A DNA stretch of 64,000 nucleotides, taken from Grifola frondosa (Eukaryota; Basidiomycota; Agaricomycetes; Polyporales; Grifolaceae). The position numbers were made by a program, and so were the translations under genes. The DNA is taken from positions 620,001 through 684,000 of the forward strand of contig LUGG01000023.1 of assembly GCA_001683735.1 (NCBI GenBank). Direction: 5' to 3'. The notes under the pieces are model-generated. The model was given only the letters and a program-made list of their open reading frames with translations. It had not been told where the DNA came from and ran no database searches. Below, one piece after another: positions 25,046 to 36,189 of this stretch (its first letter is position 1; every line of letters starts with the position of its first letter).

Positions 25046-26364
25046 AATCTCTCCCTCGTGTACACGAAGCAGTCTCACAAGTTGTGTGTGATGGATCTGG
25101 GACGGCGATATTGCCGAATTGCAATTAACGGCATGGTCAAGATCATGGCTGGCCGCTCTAAGAATAAACTTGCGATAAATAAAATATTGAGCTCCATTCT
25201 AAGAATCCTTGAGACATTCTGACAGCCGAGCCGCTGAGTATCTCGTGAGGGCTACAAAACGAGTTACGTGCTGAAATTGATGATTTGGCCTGCAGTGTCA
25301 AAATTTGTGTCGAGGGCGTGGTCGCAATGCGGGCCGAGCTTATATATAGGAAATCATGGACCCACTATATCTCAACCTCATGTCCACAGACATCCGCAAC
25401 TTGCATGATACAGGCATCAAATCTGGGGATATTATCAACATCTGTCAGAACATTTTGGTAACACTGACCCTTCAGTGAAGAAATATATCAAATGAATAGG
25501 AGCAACGGTGGTTTTTCGCACACTGATTTACCCGGAACGACCGAGAAGCTTCCAACCAGACTACTAGACTGAATGGTCATCAAGAACATCTGATTCTGAG
25601 AACTGCGTGACAGATTATAATAATTAATTAAGAGTGTTCCGGAGAGACTCTTACCTGGTTTCATATTTCCGATCACATAGACCTCGAATATGCACAGAAA
25701 TCCCATGGGAATGCAGAGAACGACGATTGGACAAACTTCAATGAGTACGATCATCTCAGATTCTCAAACGGCCTGGACACAAGGCGAGGACATTCAGCAG
25801 TTTCTAAAGGTAAAAACCAACGGATGATAAACAAGTAAAGAGATAGATAGATTCTCGCTACCTTCGATATTAGTAACGATATGGTCATACAATTTTCAGG
25901 CGGGCTTATCTGACGAGTGCTTTGGAAGGATCATCGGCATACAAGTTACACTTGAGATGAAAGTTCTCGCTGAGCTTACCATTCAAGGAGGCCAATCCGC
26001 ATGTGGGAAATTATGCGCGGATATCAACATGTAGCACGCAGCACTTCCAGGGAACTTCCAGGGGCACGGACTGTCACCGACGGAAATTGAATTTAACCTT
26101 GAATCTACAACAACGTACGCTGGTTCGATACACAGTGCGCATTCAATTATCAATCAGAGATATCTTAGATTAGCCTTGGTTACAGTTCCGTCAACCGTGA
26201 CTGGGGCCATACGTTAGATGAAACACACAGATGAACAATTTCAACATCTTTGCCGTATCTATGGATGGATTTAGGGCTTGGCTTGGGCATGTAACTCAAG
26301 CTGCCTCACCAGAAGCTATTATAAGGACCACCCTTCGAGTCGGCGAGTCAGGTGCAATCTCTCC
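25046..26364. other. Intergenic, no gene recognised
   Basis: About 1.3 kb of low-GC sequence. A short frame from ATG at about 25356 and a minus ORF at 25488-25754 with one hydrophobic stretch were seen, but neither shows a family signature. It should contain the UbiA gene promoter. Confidence 0.3.
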
Positions 26365-27361
26365 ATGGATTCTCTCCCGCATAGTGTTCGCCGTCATGTG
26401 TACACATTGTTTCTGTTCACGAAATCGGACTTGAAGACTATATTATTCCCAGTCGTAAGTACCCCTTTTCAATTTTCAGAAGCGGAATTTGAACGAGCGT
26501 TTAGATGCTTTTCGCTTGCGTCTCTGCACCAACGCTCTCCTTTGTTTCCTTTTTTCGCGCATTTATCTGGACTTGGTTACATCTCTTGCAATTTTGCATC
26601 TCTAACCAAAGTCTTTCATTGGATGAAGACAGGAAAAACAAACCATGGCGTCCTCTACCTTCCAGACGAACATCTGTCTCTTATGCCTTCACTCTTCGTT
26701 GGCTGCTCGTCCCAGTCTGTCTCGCACTCTCGATTGCCTACGGGGTGACTGCAGCTGGATTTATATTCACTATTTCAATCATACTACATAATGAACTCAA
26801 ACTCGACTCCCATTGGTTCACTCGCAATACTTTGAACGCACTGGGATACGCGGTCTTTGATGCAGGCGCGACGGCTATCATTCGTACAGGTATCATGAAG
26901 TATTATTTCGTGCATTACAACGGACTTATGTGCTGCATCAGATGGTAGTCTCGAGTTCCCCCCTGTCGTCCTCACAGCACACTACCTCAGCATCGGGATT
27001 GTTTTGACGACGATCCACGCACAAGATTTTCGAGACGAGCTTGGAGATCGCGAGGAGAAACGGAGGACGATCCCGATTGTCATGCCTCTGGCTGGCCGTC
27101 TCTCTATGCCCTTCAGTTTGACGATATGGTCTCTCGGATTATGCATCCGATGGAGTCGATCGTGGATGCAGTCAGTCATTCTGCTTGGGAGTGGAATGTT
27201 TATTGGCGGGAGATTCTATTTTCTGCACTCGCCAGAAGCAGACAGGTTCTCGTATTTGCTCTACAACGTGAGTTCGTCTTTCGACAAAACATTTAATTTC
27301 AAGCTGAATGACCGTACAGCTATGGTTGGCCAATGCCCGTATCATGCCTATTTTTAGTTAA
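26365..27361 (+). CDS. UbiA-family membrane prenyltransferase / terpene-cyclase homologue
   Basis: Four exons fit exactly: 26365-26454, 26505-26891, 26942-27267 and 27320-27361 (stop TAA 27359-27361). They give about 280 residues with 7-8 hydrophobic helices. The start MDSLPHSVRRHVYTLFLFTK is chosen because fungal relatives begin the same way. The first Asp-rich loop reads NQSLSLDEDRKNKPWRPL. It keeps the last Asp and the DRxNKPxRP context but has Gln and Ser where canonical UbiA NDxxDxxxD has Asp. The second loop, HAQDFRDELGDREEKRRTIP, is intact. UbiA proteins transfer isoprenoid chains or, in fungi, cyclise farnesyl diphosphate. Which applies here is unknown. Neighbours are P450s and a transporter. 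No frameshift was found, unlike many neighbours. Confidence 0.85.
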
Positions 27362-28278
27362 AACATCCCTAGGAACTGGTACATGTCGTTCGTAAAATAT
27401 TTCTTTTATAAATCACATAACCCTCCACCACATCTATAGCAAACACCTATTTGCAGTAGGCAAGAGGCTCCATTTCAGGCGCGCAATCATATCATGACAA
27501 AATGTGCTGCTTACACATGGGCAGCGAGTTCGAATTCTTACTGAAAGATATGATCACAGCATGGTGATGGCCTGTCCGATTGGATTAAGTTCAAGCCAGA
27601 CGAGTCAGTTGCTACAGAACTACCACAAATGGTCAAGACGGTGAGTACCTCCGGGATGAATCGATGGCGTGCAGTGTTCACATCGATATAGTAGTGTAGT
27701 CATTTGATTGACACTTCACAACAATGATTTTTTGCGATGACGTGCAGGTTGGTGATTCGAGACTCTGGAACCAATTACTTTGCGGACATGGGAGGCGTCG
27801 TGTTTAGGTCCGATGAAAGCACTGGGAGGTCCAACGTCAAGGCACAACGCAAAACAGACGACCGTGCATACGCTGCATCCCATTATAGCCTGTTAGGGCA
27901 ACTCAACCGCATGGGTAGGAGCGACTAAAGAAGCGGTACAGTGATCATATCTGTCAGAACTGTTTCTTCTGCTGATGGCAGCGCGATGCGTACAAGAACA
28001 TCGTTGATCAAGATTACAACATAATGTATCAGGGGACTACCCACATGATGGGTGAACGGTAAATGAGCGCGGATGGTTCTTCACTAGTACAGATCATGTC
28101 ATATTGAAACTCCTTTTCAATGGCATATTTTGTTTGAGATCCGGTCCTCCACCGTATCAGCGCTCATGTCTTTAAATACAGGGAGTATCCAGCTTCACTG
28201 AACCTCAGTTCCTGTAGACCAAGAGTCCCGTCGCCGAACTGTGCAGTACATAGCGGTCCAGATACCCGATCATAATGG
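27362..28278. other. Intergenic with unassigned coding-like fragments
   Basis: Short open stretches flanked by plausible splice sites occur around 27560-27640 and 27750-27927, but none resembles a family I know. They may be a decayed gene or the upstream region of the membrane-protein gene. Confidence 0.3.
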
Positions 28279-28840
28279 TAAATTGGAATAGCCCTATCAC
28301 ACTCGAACAGGAGTATCGTATCTCTAGTGGTCGTTCAATTCACTTGCCGCACTGATGTTTTATTTCTTTTATAGTATCTCTCGTCATCATATCCGAAGTC
28401 GCCGCTGGGATATATCTGCAAGTCGTGCTTTTATGTTTGAGAACTATTTATTGATCAATTTACTTTAGGTGGGAATGGGCAACTACCGTTTACTTTGACT
28501 GGAGGTTGTTCAGCTCAATTGGTAAAAAGGAATGGAGGTGGACAGCTATCGTAAGTTGATCCGATATGTCGGAGATATGGAGACGTTAATTCTACTTCTC
28601 AGCCATATCTCATAAGTCGATATACAGCACTTGGTGCTGTTATCTGTGTATTTGTGTTTTTCAATTTGAAAAATGAATTCAACTGTGAGGTGGGTGCCGT
28701 GTTTCCTGTAATTTATATTATCATCCTAATGTCAGTGAAGGTCTTGTTTCACATTGCTCTGGTGCGTGCTGTCGAAAACGAGAAGTTACAGTTTTGTGAT
28801 CGACGCACATTTGCTCCCTAGGCTTTCGGTGCCATTGTGC

Positions 28841-29039
28841 ATCAGGAAAACTCCAATTTTACTTAGCTGCTTTTTGGCGCTTTTTGGCACTTTTTGGCGC
28901 TTTTTGGCCACTTTATTGCCTGAAAACAGGTGAAAATAAGTAGATCCAATCCCTGAATCAACTTATCTGCTCTTTTTTCGGCTTATTTTACTTTTTTCAG
29001 CCATTTCAGGCGGAAAAGTGAAATTGGAGTTTTCCTGAT
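28841..29039. mobile_element. 199-bp MITE with perfect 19-bp TIRs and 4-bp target duplication
   Basis: ATCAGGAAAACTCCAATTT at 28841-28859 is repeated in perfect inverted form at 29021-29039. GTGC flanks both sides (28837-28840 and 29040-29043). Inside are repeats of GCTTTTTGGC/CACTTTTTGGC and a TTTCAGGC/GCCTGAAA pair. No coding capacity. It sits inside an exon of the seven-TM gene. Identical ends and target duplication suggest a recent insertion. The transposase superfamily is not clear; 4 bp is an unusual duplication size. Confidence 0.85.
28867..28914. repeat. Short tandem repeat CTTTTTGGC inside the 199-bp MITE
   Basis: Four near-identical copies of an 11-bp unit, GCTTTTTGGCG / CACTTTTTGG, follow each other directly. 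Confidence 0.8.
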
Positions 29040-29760
29040 GTGCTCTTCTCTTCCTTTGTCCTCAACAGCATTCGGATGTACGTCGATGAAAACAGCATTT
29101 TCTAAATATGTCTTCTTAAAGTATCTTCAGTATTGCAATATGGGAACGCAAGCTCCCAGTAATGGTTCTCATCACCCTGACGGTTTTGGCGAGCGCCGGC
29201 TTTCTGATATACGGTACGTTTCCTCAAAATGTTACAATCACCCACGCTAACTCAGATCTCTAGCGGTGATAGAGGTGCGAACGCGTGATATATCTCCAGT
29301 CTGTCGTGCTGAATATTATTTTGGTCTAGCCCGACGGAGCTGTGTGGAATACTCTATTGGGAGGATGTTTCATCACGAAGACCTCTAGTAGCAAAATCGA
29401 AATGAGTTTTGCGTTCGCCTGCGAGTTCCTCCTAGCAGTTCTGATGCTCATAGGCATATGGCTTCGGAAGGGATCAGGTCGCCTTTGGCAACTAATATAC
29501 CACCAAGTAGGTTTTCATTGGTCAGTTGTTGTGATTTTGAAGTACTTTACCTGACTTCTCTCGTTTAAGGGCTTGACTTGGTTTTTTATTGCGCTTACCT
29601 TCTACGTGCCTGTAGTAGTGCGTTTCATTCACAATCATTGCGTTACATAGTCCATGATCTGTATTACCTTAGGTCCTTAAAGGGCTCAATCTAAGCGGTG
29701 AGTGTAAAATCAAACACAGTATCCCAAAAATTCATTATTTTCAGATGCCATGAATATGGT

Positions 29761-30377
29761 ACAATATCAATGCTCAATCTTCCGATTAGAATATAACTTA
29801 CGCATATGTCTTACAAGATGTTGGATGTCCCACTCTGTGCGTTGTCTCGCACCTGGTGCCTTCCTTCTCTAATGTATTCACCGCAGGTCTAGCAATGTAG
29901 CTTGGTCATCTCTCAGTCTACTTACCTTATCTAAACACCCTCAATTTAGGTCCATATGCGCCACACGAATGCATCGGGGTCTTTATGAATACACACACCC
30001 GGATGAAGCGTATGTATCTACACGTAGATTTATTCCGAGGCTCACGTGAAAATTTCACTGCAGAATAGTCAATATGAGCCAATCAATCAAATTCAATCAT
30101 GCCTCAAGCACGCTCTTAATGAACAGTAACAGCGCCGGTACCGCGGAAAGTACGACTCCGTGTATGTGAATCATGTCTTTGTACGTAGACAGCTAATAGC
30201 GGCTAAATCGCTGCATTCGTCAGAGCACACAGCATCGCAGACACCAACAGCGTGAAAGCTACTCCGATCGTTGAAGCAGTGTAGTGCATTGCGTAGAGCT
30301 CGTTCTTAATGAGTATACGTTTCTGTTCAACGCGATGAATGTAATTATGACTGATATGGATGACTATGCGGCATTCT
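29761..30377. other. Intergenic, no gene recognised
   Basis: About 600 bp between the membrane-protein gene and the 3' end of P450 B. It may include the last exon or 3' UTR of the former. Nothing else seen. Confidence 0.3.
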
Positions 30378-32690
30378 TCACCAACCCACCTTCAGCCACA
30401 TCTCTGGCTTCGTGCTATCCTTCCCCACAGTCGGGTACCGAACCGGTGCGAGGTTCCAAACGATCGGCTTGTCGGACAAGGAGAATGCGAACCTCGATAA
30501 AAGAAGTGATAAGACAACCTCTACCATCGAATTTAGTTAGAGAAGTGAATGTGAACCATATACCGACACTCACTCATTTCCAGCTGGGAGAACTTGAACC
30601 CACTACCAAACCAAGGTCAGATACTAATTAGACAGGTAACAACAGAAACATACATGCACGCTCGTCTACCGCCGAGGAAAGTCATCCTGCAACATCAATA
30701 TATCTTCAGCAGCAGCAGTAGCCACGAAGATTTGGGAACTCACAAATTAGAGTAGACACCAGGAATGTGCGCCTCGCCGACAGTCCCAGGTAGAGGCGAA
30801 AGCCAACGCTCAGGCTTCCATTCAAGCGCGTCGGTCCCCCAGACTGCCTTGTTGCAATTAGACGCCAAGACGCCGACCAAAATTGCCGTGTTCTTGGGAA
30901 TCGGAATCTCATTGATAATGGAACCATCGACTCCGCGAATGGGCTCAAGAAGCGGCATCATGGTATCCTCGCGCGTCCTAACCATGTCGGTAAGTCAGTG
31001 GCACGGACGAAGGAAATTGAATTACATACTCCCGCAACACAGTTGTAATCGGGGAACGGCTATAAAACAAGTAGTCAGTGCTACCTCATACGAACAGGTA
31101 GACAACGTACAGACGCAACGTCTCTCGGCACACGGCATCGAGGTATGGTAGCTCGATCAGTACGTCATATGGTAGATCTTCGCCATTGCTTGCTTCCAGG
31201 ATTTCCTTACGGACTCTATTTTGAACATTAGGATGTTCCGCCAATAAGTGCAGAATCAATGATAACGCGTTCGATGTGGTGTCCGTCGCTGCGAATGTGA
31301 GTGTCCTATTTCCATGTATGTTGATATAATGCAAATTACCATAGATCCCAAATTGAAGACTTACGACATCTGCGCAATGAGTTCGTGCTCTGGTAGCCTG
31401 TCCTCCTCGGACGCTGCTATGTTCGCCTTCACTGTGTATCACGTTTAGCCAATGTGCCGATAGAAGAGAATCCGCTTACGTAGGATGCTCATAATATCCT
31501 TTCCCTCGATAATCTCCTGCGAAATTGCCTCGTCGCCTCGTTTCAAAGCCTCTTTCTTCTTTTCAAAGATTTCGGTCGAATGAGTGTGCATGGCATCCAC
31601 GATCGAGATGAGTTGCTTGACGCCCTTGTGGAACATCTCCATAATCTTCCGACGCAGCGACGCAGGGCCTACTTGTGGAATAAACGGAACCATCCGCCGC
31701 AATGTTAGAAGCCTCGACAAGACTGGACTGTCCATGGTATAGTTCGGCCAAAGGCATAAGAACAATGTGACAGACACTCACAAGAAATTCTTGATCGCGT
31801 CTCCGTAAGGGTTCGGCACATTCTCTACAAGCGGGTCGAATGAATAACCGAGGCCAGCTTGTCCGATGAGCTCGAGGGCGGCGCGTCCCATCCACCCAAG
31901 CATATCGACTTCGCCGTCACCTGCACTTACCCTAGACTCGATCGCGTCGCAAAGCTGCCGCCACAGTCGTGAACCCCACACATTGAGCGAGCATGATGCA
32001 AGCTTACCTTGTGCGAAATTTGGTAGAATGCTGGCATCATGTGGCGCATATGGTTGGTCGAGAACACTGGATTCAGGAGCTTCCGCTGTTTGCGATGTTG
32101 ATCACCTGGACATCGTTTTCGTCAATGACTCCGGGACAACACCTTGTGAATAATATAGACCTAACACCGAGAGGAGTCCTGGTCCAAACGTAAGCAAATT
32201 GGTCCTTGAAAAGTCATCAATACACGAATCTTTGAGGGAGGTGATATATAATAGTACTTAATGAAGAAGGCCGCTTCCTCATAGATGTGGTGGTCCTTGA
32301 CGATAATGCTATGCAACGCCTTTGGATCGTACACATATAAGAGCTTTTGCTGTGGGATGATTCTTCATGAACATTGCATATAATCGTATGAGTGATCACT
32401 TACGCCAACCACGCTATGGAGTTTCACTACTGAGCCATACTTCTCATTCAACTCTTGGTGAAAACTCCACGCGTGCCGATTGAATAACTGATCTGTGTTT
32501 CCTGAAATGTAGATTCAACAGACGAGTCGAGATACAGCGCGACAGCGATACTCACCTTTCCAGAAAGATTGAGGAGGAGGACCAGGAATGTTGTCGAGAG
32601 CAGATTTGAAGATTATCTCGAAGCGTACCTCCACAGGACCCACGACACGCAGCAAATGAAGAAGCCCTGCAACAACAGTATGACAACCAT
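30378..32690 (-). CDS. Cytochrome P450 monooxygenase B (one frameshift near the anchor)
   Basis: The start is ATG at 32690 (MVVILLLQGFFICCVSWVLW) and the stop is TGA at 30378-30380, after VGKDSTKPEMWLKVGW. Motifs: hinge LDNIPGPPPQSFW; HRKQRKLLNPVFS; GRAALELIGQAGLGYSFDPL; I-helix FAATDTTSNALSLILHLLAE; ETLRLY; and haem loop FLGGRRACIGFKFSQLEM, whose Ile codon is split by an intron. The axial cysteine is intact. Close to P450 A and C in sequence, length and intron positions, so it arose by duplication. Just after the anchor helix, near 32617-32622, one base is missing: ...LWRYASR runs into TAA, while IIFKSALDNIPGP continues one frame over. This is probably a sequencing indel, but true loss of the anchor cannot be excluded. 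Confidence 0.87.
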
Positions 32691-33627
32691 GAACTCAAAA
32701 GGATAACTTTAGACCGTATAGAGATTCAGAGGGCAAGTCGGTACACCATAAAAGTCCATCAGTGTTCTGTACTATATACAGAACAACCGGCTGATATTAT
32801 ATTGACATCTGAAACGAATGAACAAACGCCTGACAGATACGGTCGGCATGCAGGACAGTATACCGTGATGGGAAGCATTTCAGGACAGATGACTGATATG
32901 TTTGATAACCCTCATGCATACGTAACCCTTCGGCAGGCAAGATCTTGTTATGATAGTTCAGATAAGATACCGGGCGGACGCCCTGCGAATACTTAATGCT
33001 GGTCAATACACGCTCGTGATCACTGATTGTTCCAGGGGGAAACAATCCCAGAAGAATAGCAATTCTCACCAGAAGTGCTCGATGACGCAGACCTGCCGTT
33101 CGAGAAACCATGACCGCAGGACTGCGTTACCAGTATTCGGTGAAAAAGCGCCGTGTTTCTAACAAGGACTTTTTAACGTGTTTTTAACATGTTTTTAACA
33201 CGTATTTAACGGTTTGTACGCACATCCTCGTGACCTGCGTTGAATTGATAGATACTGTAACAAGCGATAATATTATGCGGTGAAGAAAATTGTAGACGCA
33301 GACCAGCGCAGACCACACCTAGGCTTGCCGCATGAGGAGGAGGTGGTGGCGGTGGATTCTATAACAAATCGCCTGAGGAGCTCGAGGAGGTGGTGGATTG
33401 CTTTTGACGGAGAAGTAAACTACTACAAATAGGACGCGCTACTACATACGAGTAATCTACTCCCCATCGCTTGCTTGAAAGTTGAGAAAGAACATTTGAA
33501 TGAATCACGTGATGTCGACGCAGGCCTCCATGCGAAACGACTCAACTTCACGTCAGTCTCAAGTCTCACGAGAACGCCGACATCGCACACATTAGCAAGA
33601 CAGAGAAGGCCGAGCTTGATCCCCAGG
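32691..33627. promoter_or_regulatory. Divergent region P450 B / DUF1770 gene
   Basis: About 940 bp between divergent start codons. It contains TTTTTAAC repeats at 33168-33211 and purine-rich GGAGGTGGTGG repeats at about 33337-33400. A minus ORF at 32797-33111 has no recognisable domain and is not called. Confidence 0.4.
33168..33211 (+). repeat. Imperfect tandem repeat around TTTTTAACRYG
   Basis: The run contains TTTTTAACGTG, TTTTTAACATG, TTTTTAACACG and ATTTAACGG in direct succession, about 11 bp apart. Confidence 0.8.
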
Positions 33628-34154
33628 ATGGACCCTCCGCATCATCACCCGCACCGCCGCATCCCCGCCGTCCCCGACCTCCGTTTCGAGTACAGCTACC
33701 TGCGCAGCATCGCGCCATACGTGCGGGTGGAGCGCCAGATCCTACAGCAGACGAGTTTCAGCGAGAAAGGGAAGGGAAAGGCTGTGGAGACCACAGAGCG
33801 TGAAGCTGCATCAGAAATTGTGCAAGTGCAATGGGGTCCTCTCTTGTGGATCACGACCAGAGACCAGGTCATCAGCCCTTTGCTCCAAGGCACATTATGG
33901 TACGTCGCAAATCTGACTCTCATGTGCTTCAAATTCATCATGGGTTGGCGATGCACAGGGCAATTGTGAGCCTCTTCCTTCGCCCATGGTGGATAGCCCT
34001 CGGCTCGGACATACGGTCATGGTGGGCTCGCGGCGCATCACGCAACGGCTCGCCAGAGATAGAAGGGCACGGCGTGCAATGGCTTAGAAACTGGATGTCT
34101 GCGCTTTTAGCAGGAAGTGTAACGGGCAGTTCGAACGCGTTGCATGTCAAATAA
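33628..34154 (+). CDS. DUF1770-like small membrane-associated protein
   Basis: Two exons, 33628-33899 and 33959-34154, give 155 residues; the junction restores a Trp codon and all phases fit. The start is the ATG of MDPPHHHPHRRIPAVPDLRF; the frame is open further upstream to 33475, but similarity to the family begins here. The core PDLRFEYSYLRSI, the hydrophobic-aromatic stretch WGPLLWITTRDQVISPLLQGTLW and IVSLFLRPWWIALG recall the fungal DUF1770 family, small proteins of unknown function. Polar C-terminus ending SSNALHVK. Confidence 0.65.
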
Positions 34155-34290
34155 ATACCATGCGTCTTCATATACTATTCTGGAAACTGGAAACTGGGTA
34201 CCGGACAATATTAAATGCCTCCTTCCGAATTTTGTAACTACATCCTTGACTTTTGTATTATTGACCCCTGCGACTATGATTCGGGTGCGA

Positions 34291-36189
34291 TCACACTGAG
34301 ATGTCACTAGTGCTGGCTGCATCGGCTGTGTACGCAGCACTTGCAGGGACGACCTCCACCCACTCGTTCACCCACATATACTGCGAGAACGCGACGTAGA
34401 GCCAGCGGAACCACTCCAGCTGCGAACGGTGCTGCCTCATCGCGCGTAGCGCCCGTGCGTACTCCGACCAGCCCGAGATGATGATCGGCGAACTTGGAAT
34501 GTCGAAATATTTACCGGAAAGCTGTGGTAAGATAGACGTCGACGAATCGATTACGCGCTGCAGGAAGGCTGAGACCACAAGCTGAGCTTTTGTCGTTAAC
34601 GGCGCAACTAGGCTGGTGTACTTGCGCTGCAATGGGACGGTTACGAGGGTAAAGAGGCGCGGGGGGTCAGTCGTTTCTGAGGACTCGCGGAATGTGCTGA
34701 TGAGACGCTCTGCGCCCTGCGGGAGAGATACATGGTTTGGATGCTCAGAAATCCCGTGATGGTCAAAGGTTAAAATCTGGAAAGACTATACATGATCGTT
34801 ACCCGGAATTCTCTTTGGATTCACATACAGTGGTAATGTGATGCCTGAGAACGTATGGCTTCAGCACATCGGCAACGATTTGTGCATCCCATTGCGCCGT
34901 AATGTTGTCTTTGAGAGCCCTATAATGTGACAACTAGTAAGACTCCCGCACACGAGGGACCTGCTGGCGCGATTGCGCAAATGCGTAGAGCAAAATTAAA
35001 TATAGAGATTGAGTGACTGCTCTTCTCTGTCTCCGAGAGACACGTCGTTTCTGTAATACGGAGCAGAACGCTTGTGTAGTAGTCTGACAGAACCAGATGC
35101 GGTACGAGACATAACCGCGAGTCGCGAACCGAACCTCGGGTTCCGACGAGCACGCAGGCACAAGCTGCGTTACAGGTCATTCAAGGATAGGACGCAAGAC
35201 GCAGAAGATGTGCACGGAAGCATTCTCTGAAAGTTGGACATCGCATACCAGACGCGAAGTGATCGGCGTGTCTCGAAAAAAATCTGCATCCGTAAACCCA
35301 CTTCAAGAAATAAATGTTACCCTGCAACTGCTCCGATAGTTACGCAAGCATTCAAAGACTCGGCTACGATGCAGCCTGTCTCGAATTTTGATCAAGCCAA
35401 ACAAAGAAGCCTTCACTAAGGCCATGTAAATGCCATTGACGTGACGCATCGGTGAAGAAATCCGTTGGCATGACCAAACCACGCCCACGCTCCAAGAAAC
35501 GTCTGCCAAAATTGACAGCAGGACGGTGTTGAGCATACTACGCACTAGATCTGGGAGAATCCACCATGCAATGAGGAGGTACGGAACGCTTGCTCGACAT
35601 CCGCATAATTGCGCAGTCGAAGAGTATGACAGTCAGGCCTAAATTTATACCACATGCATCAACGTCAAGCATCACGAAGAACGAACGGAACTGTCCCTTT
35701 GACAAGTCGATAGAGCAGCCATTCATGAAAGCGAAGCATCAAGCAGTCACAAGGCGAGGGCAGCATGTTATGCATAGAAGGAGACTGTCTGCCTGCATGA
35801 TGCAAAACTGGACATGGCGTACAACCAATCACTCAATAAACATGGGAAATCACATACGGGTGATCTAAAACCCATCTTCTGTCCCTTTCAATGCCCAAGA
35901 CATCCAGGCTTTTCTCGAGTTCATCCATTCGGACGTTGCCTAGGCCACCTGCGTCCCCTATCGAGAGACATAACGAGTATAACTTGGGAGGCGGCGATGG
36001 TTGCGCAAGCACAGCGAGTATCGTGGGCGCAAAGAACATGCACTCATCGTCTGGATGCGCCGTCAGCAAGAGAAGTCGTGAAGGATGTTCATCATGTCGA
36101 GGCACGATGATGTCGATATTGGAATATAGAGGCCAGAGCAAGAAGTTGCCTACAAATGATAGAACAAGCACAGACAGCCAAAAAGTCAT
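34291..36189 (-). CDS. GPI12: N-acetylglucosaminyl-PI de-N-acetylase, PIG-L/GPI12
   Basis: The start is ATG at 36189 (MTFWLSVLVLSFVGNFLLWP, an N-terminal membrane anchor) and the stop is TGA at 34291-34293. The LmbE-like catalytic signature LLLTAHPDDECMFFAPTI holds the zinc-binding His-Pro-Asp-Asp. It is followed by LYSLCLSIGDAGGLGNVR and a GIERDRRW segment. Then come DNITAQWDAQIVADVLKPYV, the second motif ILTFDHHGISEHPNH, and the family-typical C-terminus HRSQLEWFRWLYVAFSQYMW. The enzyme performs the second step of GPI-anchor synthesis on the ER. The exon ending at 35858 and the exon starting at 34919 are joined by an intron of about 940 bp, far longer than any other here. About four exons. 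Confidence 0.9.
34920..35857 (-). other. Unusually long GPI12 intron (about 940 bp)
   Basis: The donor GTATGT and an acceptor ending in ATTATAG fit the flanking exons in phase. Other introns here are mostly 45-70 nt, so an insertion is likely. No terminal repeats or coding domain were found by eye. Confidence 0.6.

Larger units (their letters stand above)
28279..29760 (+). pseudogene. DUF6533-like seven-TM protein gene, interrupted by a MITE
   Basis: A multi-exon gene for a hydrophobic protein. In order: MVNWNSPITLEQEYRIS, then VSLVIISEVAAGIYL, WEWATTVYFDWRLFSS, YLISRYTALGAVICVFVFFN, LFHIALAFGAIV, [199-bp insertion], LFSSFVLNSIR, AIWERKLPVMVLITLTVLAS, FAFACEFLLAVLMLIGIWL, and finally LTWFFIALTFYVPVVVLKGL. 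The layout of tryptophan/arginine-rich loops between helices resembles the fungal DUF6533 membrane family, whose function is unknown. Reading into the insertion gives a TAG about 10 codons later. Removing the insertion and one 4-bp target copy joins the two halves of a helix in frame, so the gene was intact before insertion. Small phase problems at the first introns may be indels. Splicing out the insertion is not excluded. Confidence 0.6.

Noticed and set aside
32797..33111. 104-codon minus ORF upstream of P450 B
   Set aside because: No domain and no coding-like extension; kept as intergenic.
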